DNA of 64,000 bases from Lachnospiraceae bacterium (lineage in GTDB: Bacteria; Bacillota; Clostridia; Lachnospirales; Lachnospiraceae), in contig JAEELW010000084.1 in NCBI GenBank assembly GCA_016282915.1, positions 1 through 64,000 on the forward strand, read 5' to 3'. Position 1 is the stretch's first letter. Each line of letters opens with the position of its first letter. The notes under the pieces were generated by a model, which did not search any database, had not been told where the DNA came from, and saw nothing but the letters and a program-made list of their open reading frames with translations. A program made the translations under genes and the position numbers. Shown piece after piece: positions 1 to 7,546 of the stretch.

Positions 1-2
1 AG

Positions 3-626
3 GCCATGCTCTCCAACCGCGGCGCCTGGGGCGTTAAGAAATTCCTGGCAAAGCTGGGGCTCATCTTCATCGAATGCGGTTACAGCCGCTACTGTACAGA
101 TTATGAGGTGAACGACCTGTCCGCCAATTACATGCCGCCAAAATGCGCTTTCGAGCGGCCTTTTCTCGGAATGTGGGAGCAGCTTAAGGAAGAAGACCAT
201 GAGATCCTGGCGAGGGTCTTTATCGAGGATTTTGACCGCCTGAAGGCGGAGCTGGCGGCTTCGGAGCTGCCCGGCGTCATGATCCTGACGGAACCGCTCT
301 GCGATCTTGATACGCGCAGGCGGCTTTTTGCGGATATCATCGAAAAATACAAGGACGGCCACCGTATCATCATCAAGCCCCACCCCAGGGACGTGCTGGA
401 TTACCGCGAGGCTTTCCCGGAGGTATGCGTCATGAGCGGGCGTTTCCCCATGGAAGTGATCAACGACATTCCCGGTCTGTCCGTGGATAAGCTGGTCTCG
501 GTCATCACCCAGGTCGACAATGTGCGTTTCGCAAAGGAATGCATTTACCTGGGCGAAGGCTTTCTGGATGCTTATGAGGACCCGGCGGTACACCGGAAGA
601 TGGAGCTTCTGAAGGCGGGGAAATAA
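3..626 (+). CDS. Glycosyltransferase, sialyltransferase-like GT-B fold, 5' end missing
   Basis: The frame is already open at the window edge, so this is the C-terminal part of a longer protein. An in-frame ATG at 6 has no visible ribosome site and is probably internal. About 206 residues remain. The segment IIIKPHPRD (residues 121-129 counted from that ATG), followed by DKLVSVIT, resembles the C-terminal donor-binding half of GT52/polysialyltransferase-like enzymes, where an HP pair contacts the CMP-sugar. No membrane segment is seen, so it is probably cytoplasmic. A GT2 gene follows 20 bases downstream in the same direction, so both may belong to one glycan locus that extends to the left. 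The family assignment is tentative; the coding call is firm. Confidence 0.75.
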   Translation, partial: AMLSNRGAWGVKKFLAKLGLIFIECGYSRYCTDYEVNDLSANYMPPKCAFERPFLGMWEQLKEEDHEILARVFIEDFDRLKAELAASELPGVMILTEPLCDLDTRRRLFADIIEKYKDGHRIIIKPHPRDVLDYREAFPEVCVMSGRFPMEVINDIPGLSVDKLVSVITQVDNVRFAKECIYLGEGFLDAYEDPAVHRKMELLKAGK

Positions 627-646
627 GCGGAAAACAGGATAAATCT

Positions 647-1702
647 ATGAAACTCAGCATCATCGTCCCCGTCTACAACATGGCGGCGGACAACAAACTG
701 AATTACTGTCTCGACAGCCTGGTGGCCCAGACCCTGGATCCCGCAGATTACGAGATCATCGCGGTGGACGACTGCTCCACCGACGATTCCCTGCGCATCC
801 TTAAGGAATATGAAGCGAAATATCCGCAGTTCACAGCGATCCATTCCGAAAAAAACCATCATCAGGGCGGGGCGAAGAATCTGGGCCTGGCCCGGGCGAA
901 GGGCGAGTGGCTGGGTTTTATCGACGCCGACGACTGGATCACACCGGATTATTATGAAAGGCTTTTGAAAAAGGCGGAAGAAAGCGGCGCCGATATGGTG
1001 GGCTGCGACTACTGCCTGACGGAAGAGCACAGCTTTACGCCCACAGAGCGCATCCCGAACAACGATGTCTCCCAGACCGGCGTGATGGATGAAGAGCGCT
1101 ATAAAAAGCTGCTGCTGGAAAGCGGGAGCCTGGTGGTGAAGATCTACCGCCGGGAGATCATCCTTTCGGATTATCAGGCCGGCAGCAGCGATCACGTGGA
1201 CATCTTTCCCGAAGATATTTTTTACGAGGACAATGCCGTAGCCAACAGCTGGATGCTGCGCTGTCGGCATTTCGAATACATCCCCGAAGCGCTGTATTTT
1301 TACTACCAGCACGACGCCTCCACCGTGCATACGATCTCGCGGAAGAATCTGGAAGACCGCATGGCGGCGGGCCGCATGATGATCGAAGAGGCAGAAAAGG
1401 GCGGCTATCTTTCCAGGTATCACGATGAGATCGAGTATCTCTTTACCGTGCTCTTCTACAAAAACACCCTCTTCTCCGCCATGCCGAAGAAGACCGGCCT
1501 GAAGAAGGGCTGTTATGCCTTTACCAAAGCTCTTACAAAGGAGATGCGGGAATACTTTCCTGATTTTCAGGAGAATCCATATTACAAAGAAAAGACCCAT
1601 CCGGAAGAGAAGAAGCTCATGCGCATGCAGATGGCCTCACAGCTGCGTTTTTATATTTATTACCGCCTGCTGTGGTTCTACCGGGGGTTGAGGAAGAAGT
1701 AG
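647..1702 (+). CDS. Glycosyltransferase family 2
   Basis: 351 residues. The N-terminal GT-A domain begins at once (KLSIIVPVYN), with the nucleotide-binding motif VDDCSTDDS near residue 42 and the metal-binding FIDADDWITP near residue 93. This is the usual order in inverting GT2 enzymes of capsule and teichoic-type glycan loci. The roughly 200-residue C-terminal part is basic, ends in a Trp/Arg/Tyr-rich stretch and has no clear membrane helix. The enzyme should transfer a sugar from a nucleotide donor at the cytoplasmic membrane face; donor and acceptor cannot be read from sequence. An AGGA site sits 8 bases before the ATG. The gene ends directly at a strong hairpin terminator and closes the transcription unit entering from the left. 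Confidence 0.9.
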   Translation: MKLSIIVPVYNMAADNKLNYCLDSLVAQTLDPADYEIIAVDDCSTDDSLRILKEYEAKYPQFTAIHSEKNHHQGGAKNLGLARAKGEWLGFIDADDWITPDYYERLLKKAEESGADMVGCDYCLTEEHSFTPTERIPNNDVSQTGVMDEERYKKLLLESGSLVVKIYRREIILSDYQAGSSDHVDIFPEDIFYEDNAVANSWMLRCRHFEYIPEALYFYYQHDASTVHTISRKNLEDRMAAGRMMIEEAEKGGYLSRYHDEIEYLFTVLFYKNTLFSAMPKKTGLKKGCYAFTKALTKEMREYFPDFQENPYYKEKTHPEEKKLMRMQMASQLRFYIYYRLLWFYRGLRKK

Positions 1703-1728
1703 AAAAGGCATCCCGCAGGATGCCTTTT
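1703..1728. terminator. Bidirectional rho-independent terminator
   Basis: A perfect 11-bp stem (AAAAGGCATCC at 1703-1713 and GGATGCCTTTT at 1718-1728) closes a CGCA loop. It has an A-run on one side and a T-run on the other, so it can stop transcription in both directions. It lies between the convergent GT2 gene (+) and lipoprotein gene (-). Confidence 0.92.
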
Positions 1729-1769
1729 ACATAAGTCGTTTATACCATTTTCCGTGGGACGCTTATCTT

Positions 1770-2690
1770 TTACTGCGCCCGTACGTACACTGGGGAACCG
1801 CCCTGGCCCATGGCCATGCGGTCTTCCGCCTGATCCGGAATGCAGTAGCCGTCCCAGATCTCGTCTGCGTCTAGATAGAAATAATACCAGTAGACCATGG
1901 ATCCGTCAGGATTTTCCTCTGCGGAAAGAGTGATCTCCCCGATTTGGGTCGTACCCTCCGCATCGTTATGAACGAAGCTTCCGCTGTAGGGATCGTCATC
2001 ATACGGAACGATATCCAGAGTATCGTTCGGATCGTCCTCCCGTACCCAGCTGCCTGCCAGTTCCTCTAAAGAAACCAGACCTTCCGGTGCTTCGACAGCG
2101 GGATGGCCGATCTCCAGCTGCTCTGCTTCCACCTTTTCAAAAGGAGTCTCGCCGTTGATACTATCCACATCGCTCTGATCGCTTTCCCAGAGGAGCATAT
2201 CGTCCCCGTTAAACCAGAACTTACCGGAACCGTCGGTATAGCGCACATCGTCGCTGTAGCTTCCGTCTTCATCCGTAGTACGGACAACGAAGGTGCAGTC
2301 ATTATAGTTCAGGTAGCCGCTGGATTCCTCATAGGCACCTACCATCTCCCAGATCCACATCTCGGAAGCGCTGGCGGACCACTCCGCACTGATGCTGTAG
2401 TTGACCCCGTCTGTTGATTCGATGCTGATCGCGCATCTTCCGGCGTCGGGCTCAATGTAGTAGCCTTCATATTCCATACGGCCCTGGCCTTCATCATCAA
2501 CGGGCGCCCGGAAATCTTCGATGTCTCCCGACACTTCTTCCTCATCGTTATTTTCCTTCGGTGCTTCTGTCGGCGTTGCAGCCTGCGTAGGTGTTGCTTC
2601 GGCGGCCTTGTCCTTATCCGAGCCGCATCCGCCGAGCACTGCCAGAGAAAGTACTCCGGTAAGTACAAGTGTTAACAGTTTCTTTTTCAT
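1770..2690 (-). CDS. Predicted lipoprotein of unknown function
   Basis: 306 residues. A classical lipoprotein signal peptide (KKK, a hydrophobic stretch, then LGGC with Cys22) is followed by a low-complexity Thr/Pro/Glu/Ala linker to about residue 55. The remaining 250 residues are acidic, rich in Trp, Tyr, Asp and Gly, and appear to hold two similar beta-rich halves. I recognise no family. It should be anchored to the outer face of the membrane. The start is supported by GGGAGGA about 8 bases upstream. A consensus promoter lies near 2944-2972, which gives a leader of about 247 bases containing the palindromic element at 2739-2882. The gene converges on the terminator at 1703-1728. A binding or sensor role is possible but unproven. 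Confidence 0.85.
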   Translation of the reverse strand: MKKKLLTLVLTGVLSLAVLGGCGSDKDKAAEATPTQAATPTEAPKENNDEEEVSGDIEDFRAPVDDEGQGRMEYEGYYIEPDAGRCAISIESTDGVNYSISAEWSASASEMWIWEMVGAYEESSGYLNYNDCTFVVRTTDEDGSYSDDVRYTDGSGKFWFNGDDMLLWESDQSDVDSINGETPFEKVEAEQLEIGHPAVEAPEGLVSLEELAGSWVREDDPNDTLDIVPYDDDPYSGSFVHNDAEGTTQIGEITLSAEENPDGSMVYWYYFYLDADEIWDGYCIPDQAEDRMAMGQGGSPVYVRAQ

Positions 2691-2738
2691 TTTTTCATCC
2701 TCCCGATAAAAGCTGCCGTAATGGAAACGGAACGTTTT

Positions 2739-2882
2739 GTTATTATTCGCGGCCCTCGTGTCGTGATAGTAACGGGTTTTGCCATTTAAGACCGCCTATG
2801 GCGATGGGCAAAACCCATCTCGTGCTGCAGGTTTTGGGGCGTAATCGCGCAGCGAGTGCGCGATCCGGCCGTGAATAGTAAC
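2739..2882. repeat. MITE-like palindromic element with 8-bp flanking direct repeats
   Basis: The ends are GTTATTATTCGCGGCC (2739-2754) and GGCCGTGAATAGTAAC (2867-2882). They pair over 16 positions, the two non-identical ones as G-U. Inside are a 10-bp stem GGGTTTTGCC/GGCAAAACCC (2774-2783 with 2807-2816) and an 8-bp stem ATCGCGCA/TGCGCGAT (2844-2851 with 2857-2864). The octamer AACGTTTT abuts both ends (2731-2738 and 2883-2890) and looks like a target-site duplication. The element lies in the predicted 5' leader of the minus-strand lipoprotein mRNA. Apart from it and two promoters, the 2691-3067 gap holds nothing I can name. Confidence 0.75.
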
Positions 2883-2943
2883 AACGTTTTTTCCGTCTGC
2901 GGCATATGCAGATCCTGCTGACCTGCAGTTTTCACAACGAGCT

Positions 2944-2972
2944 ATTATACTATACGGTAAAAATCATGTAAA
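2944..2972 (-). promoter_or_regulatory. Promoter of the lipoprotein gene
   Basis: On the minus strand, TTTACA (2972-2967), a 17-base spacer and TATAAT (2949-2944) form a near-consensus sigma-A promoter. Transcription would start near 2937 and leave a long leader before the start codon at 2690. Confidence 0.75.
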
Positions 2973-3005
2973 GTTATGGTTATATTTTTTGATGAAACGT
3001 TCTTC

Positions 3006-3034
3006 TTGCATGATATACAAGGGAATGATATAAT
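3006..3034 (+). promoter_or_regulatory. Promoter of the small membrane protein gene
   Basis: TTGCAT (3006-3011), a 17-base spacer and TATAAT (3029-3034), preceded by TGA to give an extended -10. It is divergent from the lipoprotein promoter and lies about 30 bases upstream of the GTG at 3068. Confidence 0.8.
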
Positions 3035-3067
3035 GTTTTCTGTCTAACTGAAACGGAGGCGCTCAAC

Positions 3068-3307
3068 GTGAAAAAGATTGCGATGAAGATAGGAAGAATA
3101 CTGGCGGCATTGACCGTGGTCCTGACGGGACTTTTCTGGAAGATATCCGCACTGGCGTCGGATGAGTATTATCCGACCGATGATGAAGGGATACTGATCG
3201 TTGTGGTGTTTGGCGGCGCGTTGATCATCATCATCGCCGTGGTCATCAGTGTGGTGAGCAGTGTGGTGAGCAGTATTGCTTCGGCGGTGGACGACAGCGA
3301 AGACTGA
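3068..3307 (+). CDS. Small predicted membrane protein, 79 residues
   Basis: It starts at GTG, with GGAGGC 7 bases upstream and a strong promoter just before. A basic N-terminus and a hydrophobic stretch (residues 10-31, ending ALAS) resemble a signal peptide or first helix. A short acidic/Tyr segment follows (DEYYPTDDEG), then a second hydrophobic helix (about 43-70) with a Ser/Val-rich end (VVSSVVSS) and an acidic tail. I recognise no family. Its own promoter and terminator make it a single-gene unit. Small size, export features and strong expression signals argue for a real membrane micro-protein, but its role is unknown. Confidence 0.75.
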   Translation: MKKIAMKIGRILAALTVVLTGLFWKISALASDEYYPTDDEGILIVVVFGGALIIIIAVVISVVSSVVSSIASAVDDSED

Positions 3308-3339
3308 ATGTCCGTATCATGAAGCGGTGAAGGGATCTT

Positions 3340-3366
3340 AAAGGGCTGCCGTTGCAGTCCTTTTTA
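3340..3366 (+). terminator. Rho-independent terminator after the small membrane protein
   Basis: Stem AAAGGGCTGC (3340-3349) pairs with GCAGTCCTTT (3354-3363) with one G-U pair. The loop is CGTT and a T-run follows to 3366. Confidence 0.85.
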
Positions 3367-3435
3367 TTAAATATCCGGGAAAACGGCTTTTCCGAAAAAA
3401 GCAGTGCCGGCTTTCGTATATAAAACGGAGGAAAG

Positions 3436-3741
3436 ATGGCGGAACAGACAAAACGGCGCCCCTCGGGTGTGACGCGCGTAAAACTGAAGGAACCTTCCCT
3501 TTATGACGTGATCATGCTCAATGATGACGTGACGCCCATGGATTTTGTGGTGGATATCTTGAAAGAGATCTTTGACAAGCCCAACGCGCAGGCGGTGGAG
3601 CTTATGATGAAGGTTCACCGCGAAGGGAGCGCAAAGATCGCCCGCTATCCCTATGACGTGGCAAAGACCAAGCAGCGCTGGGCAACGGAGAGGGCCCGCA
3701 GCCAGGGCTATCCCTTCCGCATCGAAGTGGAGCAGGGTTAG
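3436..3741 (+). CDS. clpS: ATP-dependent Clp protease adaptor ClpS
   Basis: 101 residues, the usual size for ClpS. The core VIMLNDDVTPMDFVVDIL (about residues 25-42) carries the NDD and Met/Phe residues that form the N-degron pocket. The later AVELMMKVHREG stretch matches the second helix of the fold. ClpS binds proteins with bulky N-terminal residues and delivers them to ClpA in the cytoplasm. GGAGG lies 4 bases before the ATG. The next gene, 131 bases on, is clpA, the expected partner. No good promoter is visible directly upstream; transcription may start further up or read through the terminator at 3340. Confidence 0.95.
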   Translation: MAEQTKRRPSGVTRVKLKEPSLYDVIMLNDDVTPMDFVVDILKEIFDKPNAQAVELMMKVHREGSAKIARYPYDVAKTKQRWATERARSQGYPFRIEVEQG

Positions 3742-3872
3742 TATAACGATTCTTAAATACCCGGACCAAATGCCTGCTTATCCCGATAGCACGTATCTGA
3801 AGGCCTCAGCGTGGCCGGAAACTGTCCCGGCTTTCTGCGGGCGCATACGGAAAAAGGAAGTACAGAGGAAAA

Positions 3873-6227
3873 ATGATGGGATTTGACGAGATAACCGAAA
3901 AAGCATTACAGATGACGCTGATGACGGCGGCAAAGCTGGACAGCCAGCTGGTGACGCCGGAGCATTTTCTTTATGTATGCACGGATGTACCCGTGTTCAT
4001 CCGCGCCATGCATATGTGCGGCGGCAGTGTCGAGGAGCTGAAGGACAGCCTGGATGATTTTCTGCATACCCTGCTGCCCCGGCGTACCGATGGTGAGCCG
4101 GATGGCCGAGGGATCGGCGAGCGTATTTCCGACGCCTTTGCCGGCATGATCGAGCAGGCGGTGGAATCGGCCGAGCATATGGGCAGCAAGGCGATCTGCC
4201 TTTACCATGTGCTCTGGGGCATGTCGAAGCAGAATGAGTGTTTTGCGAGCTTTTTCCTGAGCCAGCAGGTGGGGGATCTGAACGATTTTATCTCTACCCT
4301 GCAGCTTCTGGTAGACGGTGGCGATGAATACGATCTGGACGAGGATTATGACGATCCCGAGAGCTTTGTGCTGGAATATGCACGGCTTATGAATGAAACG
4401 GCAAAGGATCACGATCCGCTGATCGGCCGCACGGAGGAGCTGGACCGCATCATCCGCATCCTGCTGCGCAAGGAAAAGAACAATCCGCTGCTGATCGGCG
4501 AACCGGGCGTGGGCAAGACCAGCATCGTATACGGTCTGGCGCAGCGCGTGATCCGCGGGGAAGTACCGGAAGCCCTGAAGGATGCCAGGATCTATTCCCT
4601 GGACGTGACCTCTCTTCTGGCGGGAACGCAGTACCGCGGCGATTTTGAAAAACGTTTTCTGGATATCATGGACGCGCTGGAGGAGCTGAAGGAGCCCATC
4701 GTGTTCATCGACGAGATCCACAACCTGATCGGCGCCGGCGCGCAGGGTTCGGGCAGCATGGATGCCTCGAATATGCTCAAGCCCTATCTGGAACAGGGGC
4801 ATATCCGTTTTATCGGTGCGACGACCTATGACGAGCATAAACGTTATTTTGCGAGAAACACGACCCTGTGCCGCCGTTTCGGCACGGTGGATATCAAGGA
4901 GCCGGATGCGGAGGAAGCCCTGCGCATCCTGGAAGGCTTAAAGAGCAGTTATGAGAGTTTCCATGGCGTGAAATACGGGAAGGATGTGCTTTCCCACGCC
5001 GTGCGTCTCAGTAAGGAGTTCATCGGCGGACGTTTCCTGCCGGACAAGGCCATCGACCTGATCGACGAGGCCGGCGCCTGGCGGCGTCTGCATCCGCTTA
5101 CGGAGCAGAAGCGGCAGACCGTAGGCAAGGATGTGATCGAGACCGTGCTTTCCGAGGTGGGCAATATCCCGAAGCAGACCGCCGAGCAGTCCGAGGTATC
5201 GAAACTCAAGGATCTCTACGAACGCATCACGGCTTCGGTGTTCGGACAGGAAGAAGCGGTGCGGCGCATCGTGGATTCCATCTATATGTCCCGAGCCGGG
5301 CTTCTGGCGGAGAACAAACCCATCGCCAGCTTCCTTTTCGTGGGTCCCACCGGTGTGGGCAAGACCGAGGTGGCGAAGGTCCTGGCAAAGGAGCTGGGTA
5401 TCTCCTTCCAGCGTTTCGATATGAGCGAATACGCCGAGAAGCATACGGTATCCAAGCTGATCGGTTCTCCCGCCGGCTATGTGGGCTATGAGGACGGCGG
5501 CCTTCTGACGGATGCGATCCGCCGCACGCCCCACTGCGTGCTTTTGCTGGACGAGATCGAAAAGGCCCATGCCGATATCTACAATGTGCTGCTGCAGGTG
5601 ATGGATTATGCGCAGCTGAGCGATAACCGCGGCCAGAAGGCCGATTTCCGGAATGTGATCATCATCATGACGAGCAATGCGGGCGCGCGTTTCATCGGCC
5701 GCCAGACCATCGGTTTCGGCGGCAGCCGGGCCGGTGACGGCGTGATGATGGAGGAGGTGAAGCGCGTCTTCACCCCGGAATTCCGCAACCGTTTAAGCGC
5801 CATCGTGAGCTTCAACCATATGAGCCGCCGCATGGCCGAGCAGATCACGGAAAAGAAGCTGAAGGAGCTTTCCGAAAAGCTGGACAGCCGCAAGGTCACG
5901 GTCAGTATCGACAGCGAAGCTACGGACTATATCTGCCAGAAGGGTATGGCAAAGGACTATGGCGGACGCGAGATCGAGCGTGTGATCGACAGCGAGATCA
6001 AGCCCCTGTTCGTAAACGAGATCCTTTTTGGCAAATTAAAGAACGGCGGCGAGGTGCGTCTCACCCTGGAAGAGGGAAAACCCGCCATTGCCCAGGGAAC
6101 AAAGAAAAATGCTGCGGCAGTACCGAAAAAAGGCCGCAAGCTGGATCCCCGGGAACTGATGGGCGGGAAGAACAAACCGCTCCGTACGCCCGCAAAGAAA
6201 GGCGGAGGACTGCAGGATGAAGTATGA
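3873..6227 (+). CDS. clpA: ATP-dependent Clp protease ATP-binding subunit ClpA
   Basis: 784 residues. The N-terminal ClpS-binding repeat domain (about 1-145) is followed by an acidic linker. AAA+ domain D1 has Walker A GEPGVGKT at 209-216 and Walker B VFIDEIHNL. D2 has Walker A GPTGVGKT at 491-498 and LLLDEIEKAH. An IGF tripeptide near 613-615 matches the loop that docks on ClpP. There is no ClpB-type coiled-coil insertion, so this is ClpA rather than ClpB or ClpC. The hexamer unfolds substrates, including those brought by ClpS, into ClpP. The last 40 residues form a Lys-rich tail longer than usual. The start has GAGG 4 bases upstream; a second ATG follows directly. The 3' end overlaps glf by 11 bases. 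Confidence 0.95.
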   Translation: MMGFDEITEKALQMTLMTAAKLDSQLVTPEHFLYVCTDVPVFIRAMHMCGGSVEELKDSLDDFLHTLLPRRTDGEPDGRGIGERISDAFAGMIEQAVESAEHMGSKAICLYHVLWGMSKQNECFASFFLSQQVGDLNDFISTLQLLVDGGDEYDLDEDYDDPESFVLEYARLMNETAKDHDPLIGRTEELDRIIRILLRKEKNNPLLIGEPGVGKTSIVYGLAQRVIRGEVPEALKDARIYSLDVTSLLAGTQYRGDFEKRFLDIMDALEELKEPIVFIDEIHNLIGAGAQGSGSMDASNMLKPYLEQGHIRFIGATTYDEHKRYFARNTTLCRRFGTVDIKEPDAEEALRILEGLKSSYESFHGVKYGKDVLSHAVRLSKEFIGGRFLPDKAIDLIDEAGAWRRLHPLTEQKRQTVGKDVIETVLSEVGNIPKQTAEQSEVSKLKDLYERITASVFGQEEAVRRIVDSIYMSRAGLLAENKPIASFLFVGPTGVGKTEVAKVLAKELGISFQRFDMSEYAEKHTVSKLIGSPAGYVGYEDGGLLTDAIRRTPHCVLLLDEIEKAHADIYNVLLQVMDYAQLSDNRGQKADFRNVIIIMTSNAGARFIGRQTIGFGGSRAGDGVMMEEVKRVFTPEFRNRLSAIVSFNHMSRRMAEQITEKKLKELSEKLDSRKVTVSIDSEATDYICQKGMAKDYGGREIERVIDSEIKPLFVNEILFGKLKNGGEVRLTLEEGKPAIAQGTKKNAAAVPKKGRKLDPRELMGGKNKPLRTPAKKGGGLQDEV

Positions 6228-7323
6228 TTATCTGATCGTCGGTGCCGGACTTTACGGCGCGGTATTTGCCAGAGAAGCCATGGATGCCGGGAAAAAGGTC
6301 CTTGTGATAGAAAAGCGGGATCATATCGCGGGAAATGTCTACAGCGAAAAGATCGAAGGCATCGAGGTACATAAATACGGACCGCACATCTTTCACACCT
6401 CCGACCGTGAAGTGTGGAACTATGTGAACCGTTTTGCGGAATTCAACCGCTATACCAACTGCCCCATCGCCCGCTATAAAGACGAGCAGTACTGCCTGCC
6501 TTTCAATATGAACACCTTTTACGCCATGTGGGGTGTGAAGACGCCGCAGGAAGCGGAGGCAAAGATCGAGGAGCAGAAAAAAGAGGCCGGCATCACGGAG
6601 CCGAAGAATCTGGAGGAACAGGCCATCAGCCTGGTGGGCCGCGATATCTACGAGAAGCTGATCAGGGGATATACCGAGAAGCAGTGGGGGCGTCCCTGCA
6701 CAGAGCTGCCTGCTTTTATCATCAAACGGCTGCCGGTGCGCCTGACCTATGATAACAACTATTTCAATGACCTCTGGCAGGGCGTGCCCACGGACGGTTA
6801 TACTGCCATGGTACGGCGTATGTTCGATGGGGCGGAGATCCGCCTGGATACCGATTATTTTTCGGACCGTGCGGGCTTTGACGCCGTCGCGGATAAGATC
6901 GTCTTTACCGGCATGATCGACCGGTATTTCGACGGACAGCTGGGAACACTGGAATACCGCAGTCTCCGTTTCGAGACGGAGGTGCTGGACTGCTCCAATT
7001 ACCAGGGCAACACGCTGGTGAATTATACCGAATACGAGATCCCTTACACCCGCTGTATCGAGCACAAGCATTTCGTTCTCAGGGAGCAGCTGGACAATCC
7101 GAAGACCGTGATCACCAGGGAATACCCGGCCACATGGAAGCCCGGTGACGAGCCCTATTATCCCATCAATGATGAAAAGAACGATGCGCTTTACCGGAAA
7201 TACCGTGAGCTGGCGGAAAAAGATCCCAAAGTGATCTTCGGCGGGCGTCTGGGCGGTTACCGTTATCTGGATATGGACAAGGTGATCGCACTGGCACTCA
7301 GTGATGTAAAGAAGTATCTCTGA
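6217..7323 (+). CDS. glf: UDP-galactopyranose mutase
   Basis: 368 residues, normal for the family. The N-terminal FAD-binding motif VGAGLYGAVFA (about 7-17), the acidic strand end LVIEKRDHIAGN and HKYGPHIFHT are hallmarks. Later come GYTEKQWG and a C-terminal GGRLGGYRYLDMDKVI, the second flavin-contact block. The flavoenzyme interconverts UDP-galactopyranose and UDP-galactofuranose in the cytoplasm, giving Galf for surface glycans. It overlaps clpA by 11 bases, so its translation is probably coupled to ClpA, and it ends at its own terminator before the main polysaccharide locus. It likely serves that locus although it is transcribed separately from it. Confidence 0.96.
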   Translation: MKYDYLIVGAGLYGAVFAREAMDAGKKVLVIEKRDHIAGNVYSEKIEGIEVHKYGPHIFHTSDREVWNYVNRFAEFNRYTNCPIARYKDEQYCLPFNMNTFYAMWGVKTPQEAEAKIEEQKKEAGITEPKNLEEQAISLVGRDIYEKLIRGYTEKQWGRPCTELPAFIIKRLPVRLTYDNNYFNDLWQGVPTDGYTAMVRRMFDGAEIRLDTDYFSDRAGFDAVADKIVFTGMIDRYFDGQLGTLEYRSLRFETEVLDCSNYQGNTLVNYTEYEIPYTRCIEHKHFVLREQLDNPKTVITREYPATWKPGDEPYYPINDEKNDALYRKYRELAEKDPKVIFGGRLGGYRYLDMDKVIALALSDVKKYL

Positions 7324-7353
7324 TCCAGCCGGAAGTTACGGAAGTATTGTAAA

Positions 7354-7379
7354 AAAAGGCATCTTCCGGGGTGCCTTTT
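7354..7379 (+). terminator. Rho-independent terminator after glf
   Basis: AAAAGGCATC (7354-7363) pairs with GGTGCCTTTT (7370-7379), with one G-U pair and a short loop. It separates clpSA-glf from the following locus. Confidence 0.85.
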
Positions 7380-7401
7380 CCTGTTTCGTGAGCATTGAAA
7401 G

Positions 7402-7430
7402 TTGAAATCAGGCATCAAATCTGCTATACT
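7402..7430 (+). promoter_or_regulatory. Main promoter of the polysaccharide locus
   Basis: TTGAAA (7402-7407), exactly 17 bases, then TATACT (7425-7430), preceded by TGC to form an extended -10. This is the strongest promoter-like sequence upstream of the long + strand gene run. The transcript would start near 7437 and carry a leader of about 110 bases with several short GC-rich hairpins before the first start codon. Confidence 0.8.
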
Positions 7431-7546
7431 CTCAATGTTTACATAAATTATAACCGGCCGCTGCGATCCGGAAAGAAAACGATGACGGACTGCGGCTCTG
7501 AAATGTGGCAGAAGAAGAAGTCTGCCGGAATACGGAGGAAAAACAT

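Noticed and set aside
2669-2878. 69-residue open frame across the 144-bp element
   Set aside because: It overlaps the lipoprotein start on the opposite strand and the palindrome. It lacks a ribosome site and family features.
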